Below are positions 16,172 to 24,373 of a DNA stretch of 64,000 bases, piece by piece. Position 1 is the stretch's first letter. Every line of letters begins with the position of its first letter. This DNA is from Geothrix campi (GTDB lineage Bacteria > Acidobacteriota > Holophagae > Holophagales > Holophagaceae): the NCBI RefSeq assembly GCF_024609265.1, contig NZ_JANHMP010000003.1:299497-363496 (forward strand), given 5' to 3'. The position numbers were made by a program, and so were the translations under genes. Under the pieces are notes generated by a model. The model had not been told where the DNA came from. It saw nothing but the letters and a program-made list of their open reading frames with translations, and ran no database searches.

Positions 16172-18076
16172 ATGCTGCGTTCTTTCCGTCAGGTCTTCAA
16201 ATCCAACCGTACGCCCATGGCGGCGGTCATGATCGTGGTCCTCCTGGGCCTGGTGGCCTATCTGGCCCCGTCCGGCCGGGTGGACACGCCGGATACGGTG
16301 GTGGCGCGGGTCTATGGCCGCGAGGTGCTGCTGCGCGACATGGCGGAGCACATGCAGGAGCTCTACCAGCGCTACGGCAAGCAGGCCAGCCCGGAGGCCC
16401 TCAAGCCCTTCGTCCAGTCCCAGGCCCTGCGCGACCTCATGAACCAGAAGCTCATGGAGGAGCTGGCGGAACGGCACCACGTGGTGGTGACCGACGAGGA
16501 GGTCGGCGCCCGCCTGCGGGCCTTCCTGAAGCAGTACCCCATCCTCCTGGACGCCCAGGGCAACCTGAAGTCCACGGCGGAACTGAAACAGATCTTCCAG
16601 GAGACCGGCTTCAACCCGGCCATCCAGGAGCGGAACCTGCGCAGCGAGCTGCTGCGCACCAAGCTCATCCAGCAGGCGGCTTTCCAGGTGCCCGTGGACG
16701 AGGCCTGGCTGGGCGTGGAGAACCGCCTGCGCAACGAAAAGGTCGCCTTCCAGCAGGCCACGCTCGCCGTGGATCCCGCCCTGGTGGCCGATCCCGGCGA
16801 CAGCACCCTGGAGGCCTTCTATAAGGCCGGCGGGCAGCGGTTCCTCCAGCCTCCCCGCCGCGTGATCCAGTACGTGGCCGTGGACCGCGCCGCCCTGGGC
16901 AAGGAGGTCCAGGTGGACGACGCCACCCTCAAGGCCGCCTTCGAAGCCAGGAAGAACGACTTCATCGAATTCAAGGCCCGCCACATCCTCTTCAAGGCCG
17001 AGGGCGACACCCAGATCCAGGAGGCCACCGCCAAGGCCCAGCTGCTGCGCGAGCGTCTCGTGAAGGGCCAGGATTTCGCGAAGGCCGCCGAGGAGCTCAG
17101 CGAGGATCCCAGCGCCAAGGGCAACGGTGGCGACCTGGGCTGGTTCCGCTTCCCCCAGATGCAGAAGCCCTTCTCCGAGGCCGCGGCTACCCTCAAGCCC
17201 GGCGAGATCAGCCAGCCGGTGCGGACCATCTACGGCATGCACCTCATCAAGCTGGAGGGCCGCCGCGAGAAGCGCTTCGAGGACGTCAAGGACCAGCTCG
17301 CCAAGGAGATCTCGGACGATCGCTTCAACACCCGCGCCCAGGAGCGGCTGGAGCAGATCCGCAAGCGCGCCAATGGCGGCGACCTGGCCGCGGCCGCCAA
17401 GAGTCTCGGCAGCCAGGCCCAGCTCAGCCAGCCCTTCAGCAACGAGGCGGCCGCCCAGTCCGAGGGTCTGGCCGAGCTGCCCCAGATCGCCAGCGAGGCC
17501 TTCCGCCTGAAGGTGGGCGAGGTCTCCAAGCCCATGCGCTTCGCCGATCGCCACATCCTCTTCCGCGTGCAGGAGGAGCTGCCCGAGGCCGTGCCGCCCT
17601 TCAAGGAGGTCCGCGCCAAGGTGCTGGCCGCCTATCGTCTCGAGGAATCCAGGAAGCAGGCCCTGGCCAAGGCCCAGCAGGCCCTCCAGTCCGGCGGCCT
17701 GCAGGCCGTGGGCCCCATCACCGACCAGGCGGCGGCCCCCCTCAGCGGCCTGCGCGACTTGGTGGCCCACCCCGGCATCCGCAAGGCCCTGCTCGAAACC
17801 CCCGTGGGTCAGGCCACACCCTTGCTCTGGACCCAGGACGGCAAACTCTGGGTGGCCCGCATCATGTCCCGGGAACCCGCCCCGGCCCTCAACTTCGAAG
17901 GCCGCCGGGCCCTCATCCAGGACGTCCAGACCGCCGAGGCCCAGAAGCTCCTATCCGCCGAGCTCCAGTCCCTGGACCAGCAAGGTCGCCTGCGCCCCGG
18001 CCTCAGCAGCTTCTGGGGCCACTTCGGGGGCATCTATGTGAACGCCGATGCCGTGCAGGTGCCGGTGGAGGAGTAG
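16172..18076 (+). CDS. PpiD/SurA-type periplasmic peptidyl-prolyl isomerase
   Basis: The 634-residue protein starts with a short cytoplasmic segment and one membrane helix (about 12-32). This is followed by a SurA_N-like helical region and a parvulin (PpiC) domain at about 265-370. That domain contains FKARHILFKAEGD and GGDLGWFRFPQM and ends GMHLIKLEGRREK. A second, degenerate parvulin-like part may follow. Architecture and length match PpiD, an inner-membrane-anchored chaperone for outer-membrane and secreted proteins. The ATG at 16172 has GGAG upstream; an in-frame TTG at 16136 is less likely. A strong hairpin follows the stop. Confidence 0.88.
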   Translation: MLRSFRQVFKSNRTPMAAVMIVVLLGLVAYLAPSGRVDTPDTVVARVYGREVLLRDMAEHMQELYQRYGKQASPEALKPFVQSQALRDLMNQKLMEELAERHHVVVTDEEVGARLRAFLKQYPILLDAQGNLKSTAELKQIFQETGFNPAIQERNLRSELLRTKLIQQAAFQVPVDEAWLGVENRLRNEKVAFQQATLAVDPALVADPGDSTLEAFYKAGGQRFLQPPRRVIQYVAVDRAALGKEVQVDDATLKAAFEARKNDFIEFKARHILFKAEGDTQIQEATAKAQLLRERLVKGQDFAKAAEELSEDPSAKGNGGDLGWFRFPQMQKPFSEAAATLKPGEISQPVRTIYGMHLIKLEGRREKRFEDVKDQLAKEISDDRFNTRAQERLEQIRKRANGGDLAAAAKSLGSQAQLSQPFSNEAAAQSEGLAELPQIASEAFRLKVGEVSKPMRFADRHILFRVQEELPEAVPPFKEVRAKVLAAYRLEESRKQALAKAQQALQSGGLQAVGPITDQAAAPLSGLRDLVAHPGIRKALLETPVGQATPLLWTQDGKLWVARIMSREPAPALNFEGRRALIQDVQTAEAQKLLSAELQSLDQQGRLRPGLSSFWGHFGGIYVNADAVQVPVEE

Positions 18077-18082
18077 GTCCCG

Positions 18083-18115
18083 GCTGCCGGCTTTCAGGCA
18101 TCGAAAGCCGGCAGC
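18083..18115. terminator. Hairpin between convergent ppiD-like gene and ABC ATPase
   Basis: A perfect 13-bp stem GCTGCCGGCTTTC (18083-18095) / GAAAGCCGGCAGC (18103-18115) with a 7-nt loop starts 6 nt after the ppiD-like stop and touches the stop codon of the convergent ATPase. There is no long T-run on either side. Probably a shared bidirectional terminator. Confidence 0.55.
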
Positions 18116-18831
18116 TAAGAGCTGCTGGCCATCAACGCCCCCAGGTGGGGATGCGGGGGATCCGACAGCAGGGGTTCCACAGCCCCTTGGCACAGGGGCC
18201 GGCCGCTCTGCAACACGAGCAGCCGATCACATAGGACCCGTACGGAAGCCAGATCGTGGCTCACGAAGAGCAGGGCCGTACCGGCGGCCTTCAAGTCCAG
18301 TAGCAGGGCCATCAGGTGCCCTGCGAGGGTGGGGTCCACGGCCGAGAAGGGCTCGTCCAGCACCAGCAGCGCCGGTTCCAGCATGAGGGCCCGGCCCAGG
18401 CAGAGCCGCTGGGCCAGCCCGCCGGACCAGGCCGAGGGGCGCTGCTCCAGGGCCGCCTCCGGGAACTTCACGCGCGCGGCCATGCGAGCCGCGGCCTCCC
18501 GCCGCTCCATGTCCGTCCCCCGATTCCAGATCTCCAGGGGCTCCTGGAGGATCTCCCAGCCCGTGCGATGGGGCGGCAGGCTGGCCTGGGGATCCTGGAA
18601 CACGGCCTGGATCCGCGGGCGGCGGAGGCGGCGCTCCCGCTCCGGCAGGGGCGACCAGGGCGCGCCCTCGAGCAGGATCTGGCCCTCCGTGGGCTCCAGG
18701 AGCCCCAGCACCAGGTTCAGCAGCGTTGTTTTCCCCGCGGCGCTCGCCCCGGCCACGCCCAAGGCTTCGCCCTGGGCGATCGCAAAAGAAACATCCCTGA
18801 TGATGTCCTTCCCCATGCGCTGGAGGCGCAA
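18115..18831 (-). CDS. ABC transporter ATP-binding protein (orphan, Dpp/Nik type)
   Basis: The single nucleotide-binding domain has a Walker A GASAAGKTT, Q-loop QAVFQDPQ, a signature WSGGLAQRL (slightly divergent from LSGGQ), Walker B LLVLDEPFSA and H-loop SHD. It resembles the second ATPase of oligopeptide/nickel importers (DppF/NikE). No permease or binding protein is nearby, so the partner is unknown. The coordinates use the first conventional start (TTG at 18831). The frame runs on to a CTG at 18864 and would add 11 residues (KAAPLLCAEG preceding L), which supply the expected first beta strand. That CTG overlaps the serS stop and has GAGGTG upstream, so the true start may be 18864. Confidence 0.82.
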   Translation of the reverse strand: MRLQRMGKDIIRDVSFAIAQGEALGVAGASAAGKTTLLNLVLGLLEPTEGQILLEGAPWSPLPERERRLRRPRIQAVFQDPQASLPPHRTGWEILQEPLEIWNRGTDMERREAAARMAARVKFPEAALEQRPSAWSGGLAQRLCLGRALMLEPALLVLDEPFSAVDPTLAGHLMALLLDLKAAGTALLFVSHDLASVRVLCDRLLVLQSGRPLCQGAVEPLLSDPPHPHLGALMASSS

Positions 18832-18860
18832 GCCTTCAGCGCACAGGAGAGGAGCGGCTT

Positions 18861-20129
18861 TCAGCGGATCACCTCAGCACCGAGGTAGGGTCGCAGGGCC
18901 TCGGGCACCAGGATGCTGCCGTCGGCCTGCTGGTAGTTCTCCAGGATGGCCACCCAGGTGCGGCCCACAGCGAGGCCGCTGCCATTCAGGGTGTTCACGA
19001 AGGCGGGCTTGCCTTCCTTCCCCTTCATGCGGATGTTGGCGCGGCGGGCCTGGAAGTCGCCGAACCAGCTGCAGGAGCTGATCTCCCGGTAGGTGTTCTG
19101 GGAGGGCAACCACACTTCCAGGTCGTAGGTCTTCTGGCTGCTGAAGCCCATGTCACCCGTGCAGAGCAGCACGCGGCGGTAGGGCAGGCCGAGGGCCTCG
19201 AGGATCGCCTCGGCGTTCTCCGTCAGTCGCTCCAGCTCGGCCTCGGCCTGGTCCGGGGCGGCGAAGGTGACGAGCTCCACCTTGTGGAACTGGTGCTGGC
19301 GGATGATGCCCTTGGTGTCCTTGCCATAGCTGCCCGCCTCGCTGCGGAAGCAAGGGGTGAAGGCGCAGTGGCGCAAGGGCAGCGCTTCGGCTGGCAGGAT
19401 CTCGTCGCGGTAGAGGTTGGTGACGGGCACCTCCGCCGTGGGGATGAGGTACAGCGCGCCGCCGTCCCCGCGGGAGGTCTTGAACAGATCCTGCTCGAAC
19501 TTGGGCAGCTGGCCCGTGCCGTACATGCTCTCCGCGTTCACCAGGTAGGGAGGGATCACCTCGGTGTAGCCCGCGCCGGTCTGGCGATCGAGCATGAAGC
19601 TGATGAGGGATCGCTCCAGCTTGGCGCCCAGGCCCTTCAGCACGGCGAAGCGCGCGCCGCTGAGCTTGGCCGCACGGTCCAGGTCGAGAATGCCGAGGGC
19701 CGTGCCCAGGTCGACATGATCCCGCGGCGCGTCAATCTGCGGGATCCGGCCCCAGCGCTTGATCTCCACGTTGGCGTGCTCGTCGCGGCCCGAGGGCACG
19801 CTGACGTGGGGCGGGTTGGGGATGTCCGCCAGGAAATCCTTGAAGGCGGCCTCGATCTCCCGCTCGGCGGCCTCCAGCGTCTTGAGTTGGTCGCCCACCT
19901 CGCGCTGCTGGGCGATGAGGTGATCCGCGTTCTCCTTGGCCCGCTTGAGGCGGCCGACTTCGTCGCTCACGCGGTTGCGTTCGGCCTTCAGGGCCTCGGC
20001 CTCCTGGAGCACGGCCCGACGGCGCTGGTCCAGCTCCTGATAGCACCCCTGGTCCAAGGCGTAACCCCGCTCGGACAGGCGCGCCGCCACGGCGTCGAGG
20101 TCGTTGCGCAGGAGGTTGGCGTCGATCAT
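18861..20129 (-). CDS. serS: Seryl-tRNA synthetase
   Basis: The 422-residue class II synthetase has the N-terminal antiparallel coiled coil that grips tRNA-Ser (about 28-105, with KAERNRVSDEVGRLKRAKEN). The catalytic core contains TAEVPVTNLYRDEIL, FRSEAGSYGKDTKG and motif 3 GSGLAVGRTWVAILENYQ. Length is normal. Its last codons contain the likely ribosome-binding site of the downstream ABC ATPase gene. No T-box leader is visible in the 31 bp up to the hairpin at 20161. Confidence 0.96.
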   Translation of the reverse strand: MIDANLLRNDLDAVAARLSERGYALDQGCYQELDQRRRAVLQEAEALKAERNRVSDEVGRLKRAKENADHLIAQQREVGDQLKTLEAAEREIEAAFKDFLADIPNPPHVSVPSGRDEHANVEIKRWGRIPQIDAPRDHVDLGTALGILDLDRAAKLSGARFAVLKGLGAKLERSLISFMLDRQTGAGYTEVIPPYLVNAESMYGTGQLPKFEQDLFKTSRGDGGALYLIPTAEVPVTNLYRDEILPAEALPLRHCAFTPCFRSEAGSYGKDTKGIIRQHQFHKVELVTFAAPDQAEAELERLTENAEAILEALGLPYRRVLLCTGDMGFSSQKTYDLEVWLPSQNTYREISSCSWFGDFQARRANIRMKGKEGKPAFVNTLNGSGLAVGRTWVAILENYQQADGSILVPEALRPYLGAEVIR

Positions 20130-20160
20130 GGTGTGTTCCTAACGGTCAATCAGTTTACCT

Positions 20161-20195
20161 AGCTCCAAAACGCGCCCGTGGCGCGTTTTGGAGCT
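20161..20195. terminator. Bidirectional-looking intrinsic terminator
   Basis: A perfect 16-bp stem (AGCTCCAAAACGCGCC / GGCGCGTTTTGGAGCT) has a 3-nt loop. A GC-rich inner stem CGCGCC-CGT-GGCGCG is followed by TTTT on both strands. It lies between the asparaginase stop and the serS start, so it should end the asparaginase transcript and isolate serS. Confidence 0.7.
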
Positions 20196-20211
20196 CATCA
20201 ACGGGGAAAGC

Positions 20212-21219
20212 TCAGGCCTGGGCCCACGCCCCCTCCGGCATGGGCTCTCCGGCCCATGGCACTCCGAAGGCCTCCACCACCTCAGCGATCCCGCCGCCGG
20301 CCCCCAGCACCAGCCCCAACTTGGCCAGCGCGGCCCAGCGCGTGTGCAGGCCCCCGGAGATGGCGCCCAGCTCCTCGATCCTCCGGCCCATCTCGTAGGC
20401 GGAGAGGTCCACGCCGCCATAGGGGCACTGGGAGATCACCACCACGGGCAGCCGCCGCGCGCGCGCATCCTCCAGCATCGCCCGGAGGTCCGCCCGGCCC
20501 ATGGGCAGGTTGCCGGCGCCGAAGGCCTGGATCAGGAGGGCCCTGGCGCCGGCCGGCGCCAGGCTCCAGGCCATGCCCGGATGGGGCGTCAGGGTGTGGA
20601 TGGCCAGGTCCAGACCCTCGCCCAGGCCGGCAGGCACCTGGCGGACGAACTGACCCACCTCGGGGTGCAGGCGGATCTCCGCGCCGATCTCGGCCAGGGG
20701 CGGCAGGTTCGGGCTCTGGAAGGCCTCGAACTGGTGGACGCTCAGCTTGTCCGCCGCGACACCACGGATCCAGTGGGTGCCGAAGCAGATCCCCACTTCG
20801 GGAATGCCCCGGCAGGCCAGGTCCACGGCGTTGACGAGGTTGCTGCGGGCATCGCTGCGCACGAACGCCAGGGGGCGCTGGCTGCCCGTGAGCACCACAG
20901 GCTTGCCCAGGTCCGCCAGGAGGAAACCCAGGCAGGAGGCCGTGAAGGCCATGGTGTCCGTGCCGTGGATGATGACGAAGCCGTCGAAGTCCTGGGCCGA
21001 GGCCCGCACCCGGGCGGCCAACGCCAGGATGTGCTCGGGCTCCAGGCAGGAGGAATCCTGGTTGAAGGGCACCTCCACGGAGAGCTTCGCCATCTGGCCC
21101 AGCTCCGGGACCTGCTCCAGCAGGTGATCCAGGAAGCGCCCTGGGACCAGGGAAGCTGGATCACCGCTGGGCATCATGCCGAGGGTGCCACCCGTGTGGA
21201 GGAGAAGGATCGTCCGCAT
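20212..21219 (-). CDS. ansA: L-asparaginase, type I (cytoplasmic-like)
   Basis: The 335-residue protein hydrolyses L-asparagine to aspartate and ammonia. The first catalytic threonine lies in LLLHTGGTLGM at the N-terminus. The second triad is HGTDTMAFTA near residue 85. The absence of a signal peptide argues for a cytoplasmic type I enzyme; a glutaminase side activity cannot be excluded. It is monocistronic, with a terminator hairpin downstream. Confidence 0.92.
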   Translation of the reverse strand: MRTILLLHTGGTLGMMPSGDPASLVPGRFLDHLLEQVPELGQMAKLSVEVPFNQDSSCLEPEHILALAARVRASAQDFDGFVIIHGTDTMAFTASCLGFLLADLGKPVVLTGSQRPLAFVRSDARSNLVNAVDLACRGIPEVGICFGTHWIRGVAADKLSVHQFEAFQSPNLPPLAEIGAEIRLHPEVGQFVRQVPAGLGEGLDLAIHTLTPHPGMAWSLAPAGARALLIQAFGAGNLPMGRADLRAMLEDARARRLPVVVISQCPYGGVDLSAYEMGRRIEELGAISGGLHTRWAALAKLGLVLGAGGGIAEVVEAFGVPWAGEPMPEGAWAQA

Positions 21220-21292
21220 AGGAGGAGTCTACCGTCTGCACCCGGGTCTCAGGCCACCAGGCCGCTCCGACCCAGTAGACTGGAACCTCTGC

Positions 21293-22201
21293 ATGCGCCG
21301 CATTCCCCGCTATTTCCAGATGATCGCAGGCCGCTACCTCCGGCGGCTGTTGAGAAAACGTCTGTCTGGCCATCAGTTGCAGGCGGCGGTGGAGACAGCC
21401 CTGGCCACCCTGCCCATCCAGGAGAAACTCCTGGTGCGGGAAGGCGCCCTGCGCTCGGAATTGCTGAACCGCCAGTTGGCCTGGGCCATGGCCTTCGTGG
21501 CGGGCGCGGTGAACGCTGGGGGGTTCCTGGCCGTCAGCCACTACACTTCCCACGTGACCGGGGTGGTCTCCTCCATGGCTGATGAGCTGGCTGACGGCGA
21601 CCTCGCCACTGCACTCGCAGCCCTCGCCATGATGCTGAGTTTCCTCGCCGGGGCCTTCGTCTGCACCACCCTGATCAGCTTTGGCCAGCGCCGCCGGATG
21701 CGCAGCCGCTACGCCCTGACCCTGGTCTTCGAGGCCGTCCTGATGATGGTCTTCGGCTTCATGGGCAACCGTCTCCAACAGGAGATCCGGTTCACCCTGC
21801 CCAGCACCGTGATGCTGCTCTGCTTCATCATGGGCATGCACAATACGGTCACGTCCATCATCTCCGGCGCCGCGGTGCGCACCACGCACCTCACGGGCAC
21901 GGTCACGGACATCGGCATCGAGCTGAGCCGCCTGGCCTACGTGAACGTCCACCACCGGCACGGCCGGGAACGCATCGTCGCCAATCGCCAGAAGCTGACC
22001 CTCCTGCTGCTGATCCTGGCCTCCTTCATGGCTGGCGGGGTCACCGGAGCGCTGGGTTTCCGGCACATCGGTTTCAAGGTGACCGTGCCCCTCGCCGGCT
22101 TCCTGTGGTTCCTGGCGGCCCGCCCCCTGCTGCTGGAAGTGCGTCTGCTGCTGCACCGCCTGCGCCGTCAGTGGGACCCCGACCGCCCCGCGTCCCCATA
22201 G
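21293..22201 (+). CDS. DUF1275 (YoaK-like) membrane protein
   Basis: The 302-residue protein has a basic N-terminal extension of about 60 residues, then six hydrophobic helices. The segments FVAGAVNAGGFLAVSHYTSHVTGVVSSMAD and MGMHNTVTSIISGAAVRTTHLTGTVTDIGIEL (in shorter parts) are characteristic of DUF1275. Polar residues inside helices suggest transport or sensing, but no function is established. The start at 21293 gives MRRIPRYFQMIAGRYLRRLL. Convergent with the gene at 22235. Confidence 0.86.
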   Translation: MRRIPRYFQMIAGRYLRRLLRKRLSGHQLQAAVETALATLPIQEKLLVREGALRSELLNRQLAWAMAFVAGAVNAGGFLAVSHYTSHVTGVVSSMADELADGDLATALAALAMMLSFLAGAFVCTTLISFGQRRRMRSRYALTLVFEAVLMMVFGFMGNRLQQEIRFTLPSTVMLLCFIMGMHNTVTSIISGAAVRTTHLTGTVTDIGIELSRLAYVNVHHRHGRERIVANRQKLTLLLLILASFMAGGVTGALGFRHIGFKVTVPLAGFLWFLAARPLLLEVRLLLHRLRRQWDPDRPASP

Positions 22202-22234
22202 CCGGGGGTGGATCGCTGATGGCCGGTCGCTGCC

Positions 22235-22879
22235 TTAAAGCGCGACGACCAACGCCTTCACTTCGTCGAAGCCCTGATCGCAGGTGCAACTGACCACCAC
22301 GGCGCACTGCCCTGGCTGGCTGGGTGGCAGCTGGACCTCCCCGTCGAACTGGCCGTCGCTTCCCGTGCGCCCGGACAGGAGGTTGGTGGCCTTCTTCAGA
22401 CTGGAGACCAGCTTCACCGAGACTTCCGCATCGGCCACCGGACTCTGGCTCTGGCAGAGGCGCGCGCGCACCTGCACCCGGAAGGGCTCCCCGAAGGCGG
22501 GCTTCATGGGTTGGTCCAGCACCAACTCCAACGTATCCACATCGCCCTCCGCCTGGAGGAACTCGAGGATGGCCTGGTCCAGGGGACGCTCGTTGAAGGC
22601 CTGCTGCTCCAGCAGGTCGGGTGGCGTCTGGTCGTACTTGCCATTCTTGATGTCACGGATCACCGCCCGGTGCTGCTCGTCCATGCGGTCCTGAATGGCG
22701 CCGTCGGAAATGGGTGGGGCGGAGGTCAGGTCCTCGTACGAGGACCGGTAGTTGTCGAGGATCTCCCCTCCCACGTAGATGAGGGTTTCGATCTTGGGGT
22801 TCGACAGGCCCTTGTCCTCGGTCTGCACGTGGTAGACCCGATTCCCGTGGCGGACATCCGTGTTGTAGCCGGTGATCAT
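22235..22879 (-). CDS. Conserved protein of unknown function (MITGYNTDV family)
   Basis: The 214-residue soluble protein begins MITGYNTDVRHGNRVYHVQT. I recall this opening in conserved hypothetical proteins of acidobacteria and delta-proteobacteria, but cannot give a function. The N-terminal half is a small domain ending with an acidic/Tyr-rich helix. The C-terminal half (about 115-214) looks like an immunoglobulin-like or carboxypeptidase-regulatory-like beta sandwich (SGRTGSDGQFDGEVQLPPSQ). It lies 42 bp downstream of the receiver-domain gene on the same strand, so the two are likely co-transcribed. Confidence 0.75.
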   Translation of the reverse strand: MITGYNTDVRHGNRVYHVQTEDKGLSNPKIETLIYVGGEILDNYRSSYEDLTSAPPISDGAIQDRMDEQHRAVIRDIKNGKYDQTPPDLLEQQAFNERPLDQAILEFLQAEGDVDTLELVLDQPMKPAFGEPFRVQVRARLCQSQSPVADAEVSVKLVSSLKKATNLLSGRTGSDGQFDGEVQLPPSQPGQCAVVVSCTCDQGFDEVKALVVAL

Positions 22880-22921
22880 GGAAAGAGCCTGGAGGACGGG
22901 GAGGCAGGGGGCGTCATGGGC

Positions 22922-24262
22922 CTACCTCTGCAATCTTCCCGCCAGTTCAGGCATGACTTCCCAGGCGATTTCCCGGACCACCTGATCGCCCATGCGTGCC
23001 ACCACGGCCTTGACGAGGGCGTCCATCAGCAACGGATCGGCCAGAAGTGCCTGGATCTGCCCGGGCGTGAGCGGGGCCTGACCGGGTGCGGCATCCGCGT
23101 GCCCAGGAGCGGCAGGCGCCAGCTGTGTCTGGGGCACCGCAGCGGGCATCGCCCAGGCGGCTACGGACGGTTCGGGGACGGGCGCGAGAGCCGCCGGGGG
23201 TGCTTCCGCCGGCACGACATGGACTTCCCGGGACTTCTCCAGCAGGGGGATGGCTGCGGCCGCGAGGCCCGCGGCAGCAAGGCCGGCCACGGGAAGGCCC
23301 GAAGGGGGCTCTGCCGCACGGGCTGGCTCGGGCAGAGGCGGCAGCTCGATGCCGCTTCCCAGCTCGTCGAGGGACTCGAGGTCGGTGAAGGAAAGGCTTT
23401 CCTCGGCGAGAGCCTCGGCCACAGGGGCTGCCGCTTCCACCGGCAGAGGTTCCTGCGCGACAGCCTGGGGTTCAGCCATGGGTGACATGGGGGCGATGGG
23501 CGGAGGTCCGGCACGAAGAGGCTCGGAGGCCAAGCCGTGAAGGCTATCCAGATCCAACTCCTCCAACTCAAGGTGCACGTCCGTCGTCACTACGGCGGGC
23601 TGCTCGGCAGAGCCTGCGGGAGCCTCGGCCAAGCCTTCCTCGGGCCAGAGATCCTCGGCGGAAAGCATCAGCAGGTCATCCTCGGTTCCCGGCGGCTCGG
23701 GTTCGGAGGTCAAATCCAGCGGGGGGAGGGCCTCGACCGCTTCAACAGGCGGGACCTCCGGCGTGAACTGGGGCATGGCCATTTCGGCCGTCCGGGCGAG
23801 ATCCGCGACCGGGGCGGGCATGGCGGTGAAGGCTGGCGCCTCCGGGGCGATGGTTGGTGCCGCGGGGGTGATGGTTGACGGCGCGGTGGCTACGGGCGTG
23901 GCCAACAGGGCTCTCACACGATCCCCCAGCTCACGCAGTTCGATGGGCTTCTTCAGGAAACCCTGGATCGGCGCCTTGGCCAGCCTCACCGGGTCGACCG
24001 GATCCAGCACACCGGCCATCAGGGCGATGGGCAGGTGGGCGGTCGCCTCCATCTCCCGCAGCCGGGCCAACAAGGTCCACCCGTCCATGCCGGGCATGGC
24101 TGTATCCACCAGGGCCACATCGAAGTGCTCTCCCCGGCCGAACCGGTCCAGGGCCTCCGCGGCGGAGTCGACGCAGACCAGTTCCACATCCGTGGGGGCC
24201 AGCAGGGATTCAGCGATGCGGTGGATGCTGGGGTTGTCGTCCACGAGGAGGAGGCGGGGCAT
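22922..24262 (-). CDS. Receiver-domain protein with long Ala/Pro linker and conserved C-terminal helix
   Basis: The 446-residue protein has an N-terminal response-regulator receiver (1-120) with acidic pocket Asp8/Asp9, phospho-acceptor Asp53 in LVDTAMPGMDG and Lys105 in FLKKP. The usual Thr/Ser switch position is Ala83. No DNA-binding or enzymatic output follows. Instead there are about 270 residues of low-complexity Ala/Pro/Glu sequence with short acidic clusters such as LELEELDLDSL. A hydrophobic GLAAAGLAAAAIPLL patch follows, then a C-terminal helix (PLLMDALVKAVVARMGDQVVREIAWEVMPELAGRL). The start ATG at 24262 has GAGG upstream. Likely a scaffold-type response regulator; no histidine kinase is nearby. 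Confidence 0.82.
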   Translation of the reverse strand: MPRLLLVDDNPSIHRIAESLLAPTDVELVCVDSAAEALDRFGRGEHFDVALVDTAMPGMDGWTLLARLREMEATAHLPIALMAGVLDPVDPVRLAKAPIQGFLKKPIELRELGDRVRALLATPVATAPSTITPAAPTIAPEAPAFTAMPAPVADLARTAEMAMPQFTPEVPPVEAVEALPPLDLTSEPEPPGTEDDLLMLSAEDLWPEEGLAEAPAGSAEQPAVVTTDVHLELEELDLDSLHGLASEPLRAGPPPIAPMSPMAEPQAVAQEPLPVEAAAPVAEALAEESLSFTDLESLDELGSGIELPPLPEPARAAEPPSGLPVAGLAAAGLAAAAIPLLEKSREVHVVPAEAPPAALAPVPEPSVAAWAMPAAVPQTQLAPAAPGHADAAPGQAPLTPGQIQALLADPLLMDALVKAVVARMGDQVVREIAWEVMPELAGRLQR

Positions 24263-24373
24263 CTGGGTACCTCGGGAGGCCGGGAGGAAGAAAGAGTGGC
24301 TGGGCACAACGCTACCAGAAATGTGCACTTCCAACGTAATGGATTGGGATCGGGAGGTGTCTGGAATCCGACC

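Noticed and set aside
20130-20211. T-box leader for serS
   Set aside because: The only structure is the 35-nt terminator-like hairpin. There is no T-box sequence and the leader is too short.
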